64,000 nucleotides of DNA from Bernardetia sp963719525 (GCA_963719525.1 CAVRCG010000004.1:558001-622000), one strand, 5' to 3'; shown: positions 8,981 through 16,389, counted from the stretch's first letter. Program-made: numbers and translations. The notes: generated by a model not told the origin, from the sequence alone.

Positions 8981-9403
8981 TTACTGTTTACATTTTAAAA
9001 TTCTTCGCCAATCTCTCAAATCTTTCTTTACATCATTTTTAGAATAATAAACTATTCCTTGATGTCCATCAAATTTTCCTCTAAAAACAGAAGTGTATAA
9101 TTCTAGATTGTCTATCAAATTAGATACAAAAGAATTATGGAAATCAGTTAATGAACCTGCTCCATATTTAAGTCCTTTTGATAAAACATAAACAGATAAT
9201 AAATACTGTTTGCAACTATCCAAACTATTTGTATTCAATACAAGAATATCTACTTCATAATCTGTATTATAATTTCCTGTTGGCTGAATCATTTCATAAA
9301 TAATTTTTCCCTGCAAATATTCAGTTTTGTTTGTGAGATACAATCGATTAGAACAACTTTGAAGAAAAACTAGTAGAAAAAGTAAAAGTAAAGAATATTT
9401 CAT
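8981..9403 (-). CDS. Small lipoprotein, tandem paralogue A
   Basis: A 140-residue lipoprotein; MKYSLLLLFLLVFLQSC gives Cys17 as lipidation site. It shares YLQGKIIYEMIQP, DSCKQYLL, VYVLSKGLK and RDLRDWRRILKC with the next gene upstream, so the two arose by tandem duplication. Two distal cysteines (in DSCKQ and LKCK) may form a disulphide. No function recognised. Confidence 0.65.
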   Translation of the reverse strand: MKYSLLLLFLLVFLQSCSNRLYLTNKTEYLQGKIIYEMIQPTGNYNTDYEVDILVLNTNSLDSCKQYLLSVYVLSKGLKYGAGSLTDFHNSFVSNLIDNLELYTSVFRGKFDGHQGIVYYSKNDVKKDLRDWRRILKCKQ

Positions 9404-9415
9404 TTTATTTATAAT

Positions 9416-9841
9416 CTAATTACATTTCAAAATCCTCTTCCAGTCTCTTAAATCTCTTCTTGCATCAGTTTTAGAATAATAAATCACACCAGCAAAACAA
9501 TTGTATTCTCCTCTAAAGACAGAAGTGTGAAATTCTAAATGACTGACCAAATTAGTATTGAAAGATGTATAACCAGTTACTGAACCTGCACTATTTTTCA
9601 AGCCTTTTGACAAAACATAAACGGCTAATAAATACTGTTTGCAACTATCTAATTTATCTGCTCCTTCTTTTAAATCATTCGCTTTATTACTAGTAAAATA
9701 TTCTGCTTCTGGCTGAATCATTTCATAAATAATTTTTCCTTGTAGATATTCTGTTTTGCTTGTCAGATACAATCGATTAGAAAAAATAGAACAACTTTCA
9801 AGGAAAACCAATACGAAAAGTAAGAACAAAGAATATTTCAT
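9416..9841 (-). CDS. Small lipoprotein, tandem paralogue B
   Basis: A 141-residue lipoprotein with signal MKYSLFLLFVLVFLESC (Cys17). It is a close relative of the 8981-9403 product, with the same blocks (NRLYLT, YLQGKIIYEMIQP, VYVLSKGLK, YYSKTDARRDLRDWKRILKC). Only 12 bp separate the genes, so they are probably co-transcribed, with this gene first. Family and function are not recognised. Confidence 0.65.
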   Translation of the reverse strand: MKYSLFLLFVLVFLESCSIFSNRLYLTSKTEYLQGKIIYEMIQPEAEYFTSNKANDLKEGADKLDSCKQYLLAVYVLSKGLKNSAGSVTGYTSFNTNLVSHLEFHTSVFRGEYNCFAGVIYYSKTDARRDLRDWKRILKCN

Positions 9842-9910
9842 TTCTGTATAATCTGAATTTTACTTTCTAAACGTTGTGAGCTTCCTTCTAGTACACAAAA
9901 AAGCAAAAAA

Positions 9911-9938
9911 AGAGAATTACCATTTCTGATAATTCTCT
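9911..9938. terminator. Terminator downstream of DUF427 gene
   Basis: AGAGAATTA (9911-9919) pairs with TAATTCTCT (9930-9938) with a 10-base loop and A/T runs on both sides. It lies between two minus-strand genes. Confidence 0.65.
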
Positions 9939-9959
9939 TTATTTTAGAAAAAAAATTTT

Positions 9960-10241
9960 TTATTTTACTACTTCTACACCTTTCCAAAAAGCCATTTTTC
10001 CACCAATTTCTTTCGCTGCATCTTTTGGAGTTGGGTAATACCAAACGGCATTTTTGTTTTCTTCTCCGTTTACGTCTAACGAATAATAAGAAGCTGTTCC
10101 CTTCCACGGACACATACTTTTATGGTCGCTTTCCTTTAAAAATTCTTTTTTGACAGAATCAGCAGGAAAATAATGATTTCCTTCTATTTGTGTTGTTGTG
10201 TCGCTTTCTGCAATGACTTGACCGTTCCACATGGCTTTCAT
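9960..10241 (-). CDS. DUF427 domain protein
   Basis: A 93-residue single-domain protein. The pattern MKAMWNGQVIAESDTT, then YFPADSVK, CPWKGTASYYSLDVNG and VWYYPTPKDAAKEIGGKMAFW is the DUF427 (beta-propeller-free, small beta-barrel) family, which is usually 90-120 residues. Biochemical role is unknown. It has no signal peptide, so it is probably cytoplasmic. It stands upstream of a terminator and is not obviously in an operon. Confidence 0.85.
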   Translation of the reverse strand: MKAMWNGQVIAESDTTTQIEGNHYFPADSVKKEFLKESDHKSMCPWKGTASYYSLDVNGEENKNAVWYYPTPKDAAKEIGGKMAFWKGVEVVK

Positions 10242-10337
10242 AATCTATAATTTTTTTAGTTGTTGGAGTGAGAATATTTTGAATTGAATTTATACCGAAA
10301 AGAAAATGTAGTCAAAATTGTTTTATAAGAATACTCA

Positions 10338-10425
10338 TTTTTCTATAATGTTGGGTTTGCAAACCTAACATTACGGAAAAATTACGATTGCCTTTGCTGG
10401 TATTTTAGCGAAGCGACACCAACAA
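10338..10425. repeat. Two abutting dispersed repeats (GGTTTGCAAACC copy 2 and GTTGGTG family)
   Basis: At 10338-10391 AATGTTGGGTTTGCAAACC followed by TAACATTACGGAAAAA and ACGATTGC matches the repeat at 575-628. Directly after it, 10394-10425 reads TTGCTGGTATTTTAGCG then AAGCGACACCAACAA, an arm-loop-arm copy of the family seen at 42296, 45286 and 57837. The two families are joined with only 2 bp between. Confidence 0.65.
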
Positions 10426-10438
10426 AAACACGACTATT

Positions 10439-11332
10439 TTAGCTCAATAAAGCTGCCCATGCCTTCATAACTTCTCCGTTTTGAGCATATTCTTCTGCTG
10501 TTTGGTGTTGTGCTTCTTCATTTGGAAAAGTACTTCTAACCATTTCTTTTTCTTCTTCTGTCAGGTTTTTGAACTCTACTTCTTCAATTTCTTCTATGGT
10601 AGGTAATTTTTCTACATTCCCTAATTTTCCCAATGTATTTCCAGACAAATATTTACTGCTTTTTATAGCATAAGGAAGCGCATCAACACCAATTCCCTTT
10701 GTCGTAAGTGGCTTTTCCACTTCAAAAACCGAATCTCCACTTGCTCTACAGTAATAATCTCCTCCCATACGAGCGACTGAATCTATAAGATGAGGATCAA
10801 TTTTTCCATCTTTATCTAAAACAGCTTTATTGATGTGCATTTTTGTTACTTCACAAATAATCAAATTTCCTGCACCACCTTCTGTTCCTGTTTCGATAAT
10901 CTGTTTTACTTTGCACTCAAACTGTGCTGGCGATTCCAAAACACGAGGAGGAGCAACAGTATCAGATGCAATAGGCGTAAAACCTGCTTTCATAAATTCA
11001 TTTACTCCCTTCTCATATTCCGTACTTGAAAGCGACATTTGATTTACCATTGCATAAGAAACCATATTGATAACAACTTCTCCAACTTCTTTTACATTTT
11101 CTAAAGTATGTTTTATAGTATTATCTCTAACTCTTCTAGCAGGCGAAAAAATAAGTGTTGGAGGATTTGCACCAAAGACATTAAAAAAACTAAAAGGAGA
11201 AAGATTGACGTTTCCATCTTTATCTATTGTACTGGCAAAGGCAATCGGACGAGGCGAAATTGCTCCCAAAAGTAAGCCGTGAAAAGCTGGAACAGGTAAA
11301 TCAGAAGGAAGATAGGAATTGAAATCAGACAT
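10439..11332 (-). CDS. Flavin reductase family protein (FMN-binding split barrel)
   Basis: A 297-residue cytoplasmic protein. The N-terminal 200 residues hold the flavin reductase-like split barrel: GLLLGAISPRPIAFASTID, NLSPFSFFNVFGANPPTLIFSP (FMN phosphate and isoalloxazine region) and VVINMVSYAMVNQMSLSS. The remaining 90 residues are an acidic tail (EEIEEVEFKNLTEEEKE) that is longer than in most members. Such proteins reduce flavin with NAD(P)H or act as FMN-binding chelate reductases; the substrate is not evident. It stands alone upstream of tRNA-Phe. Confidence 0.85.
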   Translation of the reverse strand: MSDFNSYLPSDLPVPAFHGLLLGAISPRPIAFASTIDKDGNVNLSPFSFFNVFGANPPTLIFSPARRVRDNTIKHTLENVKEVGEVVINMVSYAMVNQMSLSSTEYEKGVNEFMKAGFTPIASDTVAPPRVLESPAQFECKVKQIIETGTEGGAGNLIICEVTKMHINKAVLDKDGKIDPHLIDSVARMGGDYYCRASGDSVFEVEKPLTTKGIGVDALPYAIKSSKYLSGNTLGKLGNVEKLPTIEEIEEVEFKNLTEEEKEMVRSTFPNEEAQHQTAEEYAQNGEVMKAWAALLS

Positions 11333-11460
11333 AGAATAGTGATAAATGATTAACGATTAGTGATAAATTAAATTTCTAAGTATTCACTTTTAATTAAAGA
11401 AGCTCTTTTTAAAATACATAACTAAAGGTTTGTGATTTTATAAAATAAGACAACAAAAAA

Positions 11461-11492
11461 AACCCAAAAAAAGTTATTACTTAATTTGGGTT
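11461..11492 (-). terminator. Terminator of tRNA-Phe
   Basis: AACCCAAA (11461-11468) pairs with TTTGGGTT (11485-11492). Read on the minus strand the second arm is followed by a run of eight T. It lies about 50 bp past the tRNA 3' end. Confidence 0.75.
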
Positions 11493-11543
11493 CTTTCGGT
11501 ATTAATTAAAAATGATTAAACTAATAATTAAAATACGCTACGG

Positions 11544-11616
11544 TGGTGATGAGTGGGCTCGAACCACCGACACACGGATTTTCAGTCCGACGCTCTACCA
11601 GCTGAGCTACATCACC
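11544..11616 (-). tRNA. tRNA-Phe (GAA)
   Basis: Seventy-three bases fold as a standard class I tRNA: acceptor GGTGATG with CATCACC, D arm GCTC/GAGC, anticodon stem CGGAC (5 bp) with loop CTGAAAA, hence anticodon GAA, and T arm GGTGG-TTCGAGC-CCACT with one weak pair. The discriminator is A and CCA is not encoded. It lies at the left border of the accessory region. Confidence 0.95.
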
Positions 11617-11736
11617 GTATTCATTGAAAATTGATTCTTATACCAATTACACATTTGAGAAACTTTTAGTTCAAAATAATCAAATTACTTTTCAATAGTT
11701 TTTATTTTTGATACTTTTGTTTCCCTTAGTGCGATG

Positions 11737-11767
11737 CAAAGGTACGTTCTTTTTTTAATTATCCAAA
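11737..11767 (-). promoter_or_regulatory. Bacteroidota sigma-ABfr promoter for tRNA-Phe
   Basis: On the minus strand TTTG (11767-11764), a 19-bp spacer and TACCTTTG (11744-11737) match the Bacteroidota consensus TTTG-N19-TAnnTTTG exactly. It lies about 120 bp upstream of tRNA-Phe, so a leader would be processed off. Confidence 0.7.
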
Positions 11768-11832
11768 CACTATTCTAAATTTTTTTTAGAAAAAACAAAC
11801 AAAATATATCAACAGACTACTAAATGATTGAT

Positions 11833-11855
11833 TTTCAGAAAGATAGTTTGAAATA
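11833..11855 (+). repeat. 23-bp direct repeat, left copy, bracketing the TAC operon
   Basis: TTTCAGAAAGATAGTTTG followed by AAATA occurs here and again at 13534-13556, identical over 23 bases. The pair encloses exactly the three-gene operon at 12011-13369. The rest of 11617-12010 holds only the tRNA promoter and a TATATTTA (11975-11982) that could be the -7 box of the operon. Confidence 0.7.
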
Positions 11856-12010
11856 AATTTTTGAATTATTCTTGAATAAATTTAGATGGTAAGATAAATT
11901 GAAAAACTGGATACAATAAATTAGCTCCTTTTTGATATTCTTTTAAGATAAATTTAATTTCAGAAATAGTTTCATATATTTACACTTACACTAACTAAAC
12001 TTATGATTAA

Positions 12011-12613
12011 ATGCAAGAAATTATAGGGCATCATGTATGTGGAGATAGAAATGATAGCAATGAGATAGTAGCTAATAAATTTCCTAAAGCCTTATCAATA
12101 TATGACAAGCAAAAGCTACAGACTGATAGAAAATATCACCCTCCTTATTTAGGGACAGGCTATTATTTTTGGGATTATAATATTTCATATTCTCATTATT
12201 GGGGTAGAAATAGAGTAAAAGGAAACTATTGTATTTATGAAGCTACTATTTTGTATAATAATGACATGCTAGACTTAGTAGGTAATAGGCAAGATATGGA
12301 AAAATTTAGGGACTACTATCAGAAATTTGAAGAAGCAAAACAGCAAAATCCTAAGTTACATTTTGATACATATAGTATAGCATCTTGTATAGAGTATATG
12401 AAGAGTTTGGGTTTATTCAGATATAGAGCAGTAAGGGCTATTGACAGAACCAAAATACTTGAAGAATACGACTATTCCTTAAACGGAGAAAGAAATAATA
12501 AAACAAACTTAAATCCTTTAATTCTCGTTTGTGTAGTAGAAGATGGTAATGATATGCTAACCTCATTTAAGCTAAAATATAATGAACAACAAGAAGAAGA
12601 CGATTATGAATAA
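12011..12613 (+). CDS. Putative ADP-ribosyltransferase-fold toxin of a toxin-antitoxin-chaperone operon
   Basis: A 200-residue protein without signal peptide. The N-terminal half has a pattern seen in ADP-ribosyltransferase-like toxins: a His near the start of strand 1 (IIGHHVCGD, His8), then YLGTGYYFWD (47-55) followed by SHYWG (61-65), like the strand-helix with Tyr that follows, and an acidic residue on a following strand (YCIYEATI, Glu77). I read this as an H-Y-E type site, which is inference. It is the first gene of a tightly coupled three-gene unit whose last gene is SecB-like, the architecture of toxin-antitoxin-chaperone systems, in particular CmdTAC, where the toxin ADP-ribosylates phage mRNA. 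Catalytic activity and target are unproven. A TATATTTA at 11975 may be the -7 box. Confidence 0.5.
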   Translation: MQEIIGHHVCGDRNDSNEIVANKFPKALSIYDKQKLQTDRKYHPPYLGTGYYFWDYNISYSHYWGRNRVKGNYCIYEATILYNNDMLDLVGNRQDMEKFRDYYQKFEEAKQQNPKLHFDTYSIASCIEYMKSLGLFRYRAVRAIDRTKILEEYDYSLNGERNNKTNLNPLILVCVVEDGNDMLTSFKLKYNEQQEEDDYE

Positions 12614-12947
12614 TGAACATCAAGAAATTTTAGATTTGTTAGAAAGACATTTTAACGAAACTCCTCTAGAAGAATTAGAAGCAAAATCTAAGGAGTTTTA
12701 CAATCCTTTTGGAAATGAAATCACTGTAAACGAGTATTTCAATACATTTGCAGACAATCACGGATTCTTACAAGATTTAGAAAAAAATAGTATTTCAGAT
12801 ACTCAACTTTCTTTTGAAGATGAAGGGCAACATGAGGAACAACAAATGAATGTGTTTCATAATAAATTAACAGCTATAAAAATAGATGTCAAACTTGATA
12901 ATAAAGATACTACTCACTCTCAAATTATGTATTATTCAGCAGCATGA
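12606..12947 (+). CDS. Putative antitoxin of the toxin-antitoxin-chaperone operon
   Basis: A 113-residue acidic protein. I chose the ATG at 12606 (MNNEHQEILDLLERHF), which overlaps the toxin stop by 8 bp; an upstream in-frame ATG lies deeper inside the toxin gene. No known domain is recognised. Its position between the toxin candidate and the SecB-like gene fits an antitoxin that is stabilised by the chaperone. In known TAC systems the antitoxin ends in a hydrophobic chaperone-addiction tail. Here the last 35 residues (KLTAIKIDVKLDN, then SQIMYYSAA) alternate hydrophobic residues and could serve that role, which is inference. Its stop overlaps the next start (ATGA). Confidence 0.45.
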   Translation: MNNEHQEILDLLERHFNETPLEELEAKSKEFYNPFGNEITVNEYFNTFADNHGFLQDLEKNSISDTQLSFEDEGQHEEQQMNVFHNKLTAIKIDVKLDNKDTTHSQIMYYSAA

Positions 12948-13369
12948 AAGAGCAAACCAGTATAAAACAGCAAACAGCAATTCAATTAAGAAAAGTCCAA
13001 TTTCCAGATATACATCTTAGAAATAATAAACTTTATATTTCACAAGAAAAACAAGAGGAAGTTGATTATGAGCTTACTTACAAAATCTTATTTAATAAGA
13101 CAAATAAGAAGAAGTTTTTGATTCGTTTTGATTTGAAATTGAATAGTCTAGAGGTAAAAGAACGAATACAAAATGTTGTCATGACAGCTTTTTTTGAATC
13201 TGAAAAAGAACTAGATGAAGAAGCTAAAAATTCAGACTTTATACAATTAAATTCTCCTGCTATTGCTTTTCCCTATTTGAGAAGTTTTGTAACTACATTA
13301 ACAACTCTTGCAGGATATATACCTGTTACATTGCCAACAATAAATTTGAGCCGATTGAAAAGTGAATAA
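12944..13369 (+). CDS. SecB-like chaperone (TAC-type)
   Basis: A 141-residue protein related to SecB (usually 140-170 residues). The clearest block is NSPAIAFPYLRSFVTTLT, then GYIPVTLPTINLS, matching the SecB core where a proline-rich FPY-R segment and an LPP-[IV]NF ending are conserved. The N-terminal part (VQFPDIHLRNN) and the beta-strands LTYKILFNKT and FLIRFDLKL also fit. SecB in this phylum as a solitary operon member next to small genes is typical of toxin-antitoxin-chaperone systems. It overlaps the preceding gene by 4 bp, so the three proteins are probably made in fixed ratio. Confidence 0.75.
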   Translation: MKEQTSIKQQTAIQLRKVQFPDIHLRNNKLYISQEKQEEVDYELTYKILFNKTNKKKFLIRFDLKLNSLEVKERIQNVVMTAFFESEKELDEEAKNSDFIQLNSPAIAFPYLRSFVTTLTTLAGYIPVTLPTINLSRLKSE

Positions 13370-13533
13370 GTGAGAATATCTATTTTACATGAAACTATAT
13401 CTTAGAATCAATAATAAAAAGTTATGTTTGAAAGAATGTAGCTTTTTTTGTGGAGTACAAAATTAAACTGAATCAAGAAACAATGTTACTGAAAATAATA
13501 AGTTAAAAACATTTTTTTTGGTAAACAATTAAC

Positions 13534-13556
13534 TTTCAGAAAGATAGTTTGAAATA
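13534..13556 (+). repeat. 23-bp direct repeat, right copy, bracketing the TAC operon
   Basis: Identical to 11833-11855 over 23 bases and in the same orientation, about 165 bp after the SecB-like stop. The surrounding 13370-13753 gap is AT-rich and otherwise shows no gene or structured RNA that I can support. Confidence 0.7.
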
Positions 13557-13753
13557 TTTTTCTGAAATAGTTTGAAGTTTTTTTTAGGTGCTAGAGAAAA
13601 TATTGGGGAATTTGTTTTTTGGTAACTGTTCTTGATTTTTTGTGTAATTTGAGGACTAAATTAGAAATATATATCTTTATGAGAGAGATTATGATACTAG
13701 TTTTGAATGGAGCTGAAAAGACAAGTAATTCGGCTTAGGAAGGTAAAACAAGT

Positions 13754-13888
13754 ATGGTATTCAATGATGCTAACCAATTTGCAAAACGGATTTATGAAGC
13801 ATTGAAAGATAAAGAAATTTACATTTCTGAATCTGAACAAAAAATTCTAAATTCGTATGATGATGATAATGATGAAATTGTTTTATAA
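13754..13888 (+). CDS. Small acidic ORF upstream of Xre-like gene
   Basis: Forty-four codons, MVFNDANQFAKRIYEALKD to a poly-Asp tail (YDDDNDEIVL). It stops 12 bp before the next gene, which suggests a joint transcript. The composition (helical start, acidic end) is protein-like, but there is no recognised family. It could be a truncated toxin partner of the next gene, or a small regulator. Low confidence that it is translated. Confidence 0.3.
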   Translation: MVFNDANQFAKRIYEALKDKEIYISESEQKILNSYDDDNDEIVL

Positions 13889-13900
13889 AATACAAACCTA

Positions 13901-14209
13901 ATGAGAAGTAAAACAGTAAAAAATATTCTTGACAGAACTTCTAAGAGTACACATATTTTTGTTCGTAAATATGCTGATATTACACTTAGGGTGAATGAAC
14001 TAATCGATCAAAAGAAACATTTTTTGGACTTTAAAGAAGGTTCAGAAATAAAAAAATGGGTTGATGGCGAACATACATTTTCTTTAGAAGATATAGCTAA
14101 GTTAGAACATGAACTGAACGCTACTATCTTAGAAGTTACTAAATGTAGAGAAATACCTAAGGTTGAAACAAGAATAGAATCTAGAAGAAAACATTCTAAG
14201 GAAAGCTAG
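13901..14209 (+). CDS. Degenerate Xre-family antitoxin-like protein
   Basis: A 102-residue protein. ITLRVNELIDQKK and SEIKKWVDGEHTFSLEDIAKLEHEL align with the start and end of the Xre helix-turn-helix found in HigA-like antitoxins. The middle, where members read like TQKDLAEKLGKS, is shortened to HFLDFKEG, so the first helix of the DNA-reading pair looks damaged. The C-terminal tail is basic (ESRRKHSKES). Such genes normally pair with a RelE/HigB toxin; only a 44-codon frame sits upstream. A remnant of a toxin-antitoxin locus is likely. Confidence 0.5.
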   Translation: MRSKTVKNILDRTSKSTHIFVRKYADITLRVNELIDQKKHFLDFKEGSEIKKWVDGEHTFSLEDIAKLEHELNATILEVTKCREIPKVETRIESRRKHSKES

Positions 14210-14269
14210 TTTAACATTTCTAATTCCAATAAAGAAAGAGCTTTAATTTATAAAAATAGCAAAACCAAA

Positions 14270-14309
14270 AAAAGACTTGCCAGTAGATAATCTTACGGAC
14301 AAGTCTTTT
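14270..14309. terminator. Bidirectional terminator
   Basis: AAAAGACTTG (14270-14279) pairs with CAAGTCTTTT (14300-14309), flanked by an A-run on the left and T-rich sequence on the right. It can serve the Xre-like gene on the plus strand and the tRNA-like gene on the minus strand. Confidence 0.75.
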
Positions 14310-14329
14310 ATATATAAAAACAATTTTGC

Positions 14330-14458
14330 TGTAGGAGAAGGACTCAAACCTTCACGAAGTAGTTAGTCAAATAAATAGCAAAACTAATTATTTGATTTAT
14401 CCCAAACCTTCACCCTTGAGACCGAAGGGCGTGGCTGCCAAAATTTCACCATCCTACA
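14330..14458 (-). tRNA. Aberrant tRNA-like gene with a hairpin insertion
   Basis: Read on the minus strand, acceptor TGTAGGA pairs with TCCTACA over 7 bp. The D arm is GTG-(AAATTTTGGCAGC)-CAC. An arm CCCTT-(CGGTCTC)-AAGGG sits in the anticodon position, and a T arm GAAGG-(TTTGAGT)-CCTTC follows. The anticodon loop lacks U33 and a purine at 37, so no amino acid can be assigned. The variable region is about 59 bases and holds a 12-bp hairpin (TCAAATAATTAG with CTATTTATTTGA). Two copies of CAAACCTTCAC (14345-14355 and 14403-14413) bracket the extra DNA on the plus strand. It is probably a damaged class II-type tRNA or a tRNA pseudogene. Confidence 0.45.
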
Positions 14459-14723
14459 TTTTCAGTTATCAAGAAGTAGTAATCAGTTACCAGTTAATTT
14501 CAAATGCTCATTTAGCGTTTGCAAAATTTGTAACGTTTTTCCCTTTCTGATGATACAAAGTAAAGGAAAAGATTCTTTTGTTGCAAATTTATTAAAGAAA
14601 TAAGTTGATATTTACATATTTCGCAAGTGTTGATTCAATTCTTTAGAAAATTCATAATTTTACTTATCGATTTTACTATTTTTTTATGAAATTTTTAATC
14701 AGCATTTAATCATTGTTTGTTTG

Positions 14724-14869
14724 TGTAGCAATTTGAGTTATCAAACTTCCTTTAGTGTCTTTTTTTAGATTTTGGAACTCGAACGACTAATTAAAATTTT
14801 GTTTTTTCTATTTTTGTGTAAATTGTAGGTAATTCTAAATTTTCTCGTAGTCATTTGATTTATCAAATG
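14724..14869. repeat. TTTGATTTATCAAA palindrome family, two copies upstream of bioB
   Basis: GTAGCAATTTGAGTTATC at 14724 and CATTTGATTTATCAAATG at 14852-14869, the second a perfect palindrome apart from its two central bases. Related copies occur at 45333, 45380, 54412 and 63562, mostly after GTAG. The rest of the 14459-14932 gap is AT-rich and holds the TATTTTTG box at 14809-14816, a plausible -7 element for bioB. Confidence 0.6.
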
Positions 14870-14932
14870 TTTAATTTATCGAGTACAAGAAATATCATTG
14901 AATACAAATCATTCATATAAAAATACATTCAA

Positions 14933-15935
14933 ATGTCAGAAACTCCATTAGACCACTTAATAAAGACAAATTGGACTCGTCAAGAAATAGCCGAAATTTA
15001 TAACACACCAATTTTAGAACTCATCTACAAAGGCGCAAGTGTCCATAGAAAATTCCACGAAACATCAGAAGTACAAGTTTGTACACTTTTGTCTGTCAAA
15101 ACAGGAGGCTGTCCAGAAGATTGTTCGTACTGTCCACAAGCTGCACGTTATCACACAGACGTAGAAGCAAGCCGATTACTCAAAAATGAAGAAATTGTAG
15201 GCAAAGCAAAAGAAGCCAAAGAATCAGGAAGCACACGTTTTTGTATGGGCGCAGCGTGGCGAGAAGTACGCAATGGAAGAGAATTTGATAGAGTAGTCGA
15301 TGCCGTAAAAGAGATAAACGGAATGGGTTTGGAAGTTTGTTGTACATTAGGAATGCTCACAGAAGAACAAGCGCAAAAACTAAAAGCAGCAGGATTGTAT
15401 GCCTACAATCACAACTTAGACACAAGCGAAGAATATTACGACAAAATTATCAGCACTAGAGATTATTCGAACCGTTTGGACACATTAGAAAATGTTCGAA
15501 AAGTCTGGTATTTCGGTTTGTTCGGGTGGAATTATTGGAATGGGAGAAGCAGAAGAAGACCGTATCGGAATGCTTCATACATTGGCGACACTTCCAGAAC
15601 ATCCAGAATCTGTTCCTGTAAATGCGCTTGTACCTGTGGAGGGAACGCCATTAGAAGAACAAGAAAAAGTTTCGGTTTGGGAAATGGTCAGAATGATAGC
15701 GACGGCACGAATTATTATGCCTAAAGCGATGGTTCGTTTGTCTGCTGGTCGTGTCCGAATGAGTGTTGAGGAGCAGGCTCTTTGTTTTTTAGCTGGTGCA
15801 AATTCTATTTTTGCAGGTGATAAATTACTTACTACGCCAAATCCAGATGCCAAAACAGACAAGGAATTATTCCAAATCTTGCAGATAAAACCTCGTCAGG
15901 CATTTAAGAATGTAGAAAATGTACCTCAAATGTAG
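14933..15935 (+). pseudogene. bioB: Biotin synthase, interrupted by one +1 frameshift
   Basis: The frame starts MSETPLDHLIKTNWTRQEIA and carries the radical-SAM cluster motif GGCPEDCSYCPQ (CxxxCxxC) that defines BioB. After codon 190 the frame shifts. Removing the extra G at 15503 restores KSGISVCSGGIIGMGE and a 333-residue protein ending at 15935, the normal size, with the conserved VPVNALVPVEGTP, RLSAGR and ANSIFAGDKLLTT segments. BioB inserts sulphur into dethiobiotin, the last biotin step. No other bio gene is adjacent. A single inserted base in a normally essential enzyme suggests a sequencing error rather than real loss. Confidence 0.9.
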
Positions 15936-16096
15936 CTCACTCTTTAGAGTGAGTAGCTGTTGTGTTTCGCAAGCATATACTTGTAAAAACAGTAAGCACA
16001 AGATAGAATCTTTCGCTAGATACTTTTTCAAATCCATTATTTATCAAAAAAATAGATAATGGATTTTTCATTTCCTGTATTTCAAAAACTGCATTT

Positions 16097-16341
16097 TCAT
16101 TCTCTTGTGTTCCTTAATTTCTCTTAGTGTTCTTAGTGGTAATTGCATTTTCATTCTCTGCCAACTCTGCAACTCTGTGTTCGAAAACGCATTTGTATTT
16201 CATTCTCTCCAAACTCTTCTTCTTTTGTAATTTAAAAAGAAATTTCATTCCTCATTCTCTTGTGTTCCTTAATTTCTCTTAGTGCCTTAGTGGTAATTGC
16301 ATTTTCATTCTCTGCCAACTCTGCAACTCTGTGTTCGAAAA
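16097..16341 (+). repeat. 91-bp direct repeat pair in the bioB-sulP gap
   Basis: 16097-16187 and 16252-16341 are the same sequence except for a TGTTCTTAG/TGCCTTAG change. Each has TCTTGTGTTCC, CTTAATTTCTCTTAGTG, TTAGTGGTAATTGC and CCAACTCTGCAACTCTG. The CTTAGTG...TTAGTGG motif recurs at 18246, 18320 and 46884. The 15936-16427 gap holds no gene. Confidence 0.75.
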
Positions 16342-16381
16342 TGTAATTGCATTTTCATTCCAAACTCAAATTTAAAAATCG

Positions 16382-16389
16382 TACCTTTG
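16382..16389 (+). promoter_or_regulatory. -7 box for the SulP transporter gene
   Basis: TACCTTTG, the optimal Bacteroidota -7 sequence, lies 39 bp before the ATG. No clear TTTG -33 box is present at the expected 19-bp spacing. Confidence 0.5.

Noticed and set aside
14330..14458. Lys-type anticodon in the inserted hairpin
   Set aside because: The hairpin can be drawn with a GTTTTGC loop (TTT anticodon), but its stem has a mismatch and it lies in the wrong place for an anticodon arm.
15490..15510. Programmed frameshift in bioB
   Set aside because: No slippery heptamer or downstream structure is apparent; a single extra G in GAAAAGTCTGG explains it, and three other genes have the same type of defect.
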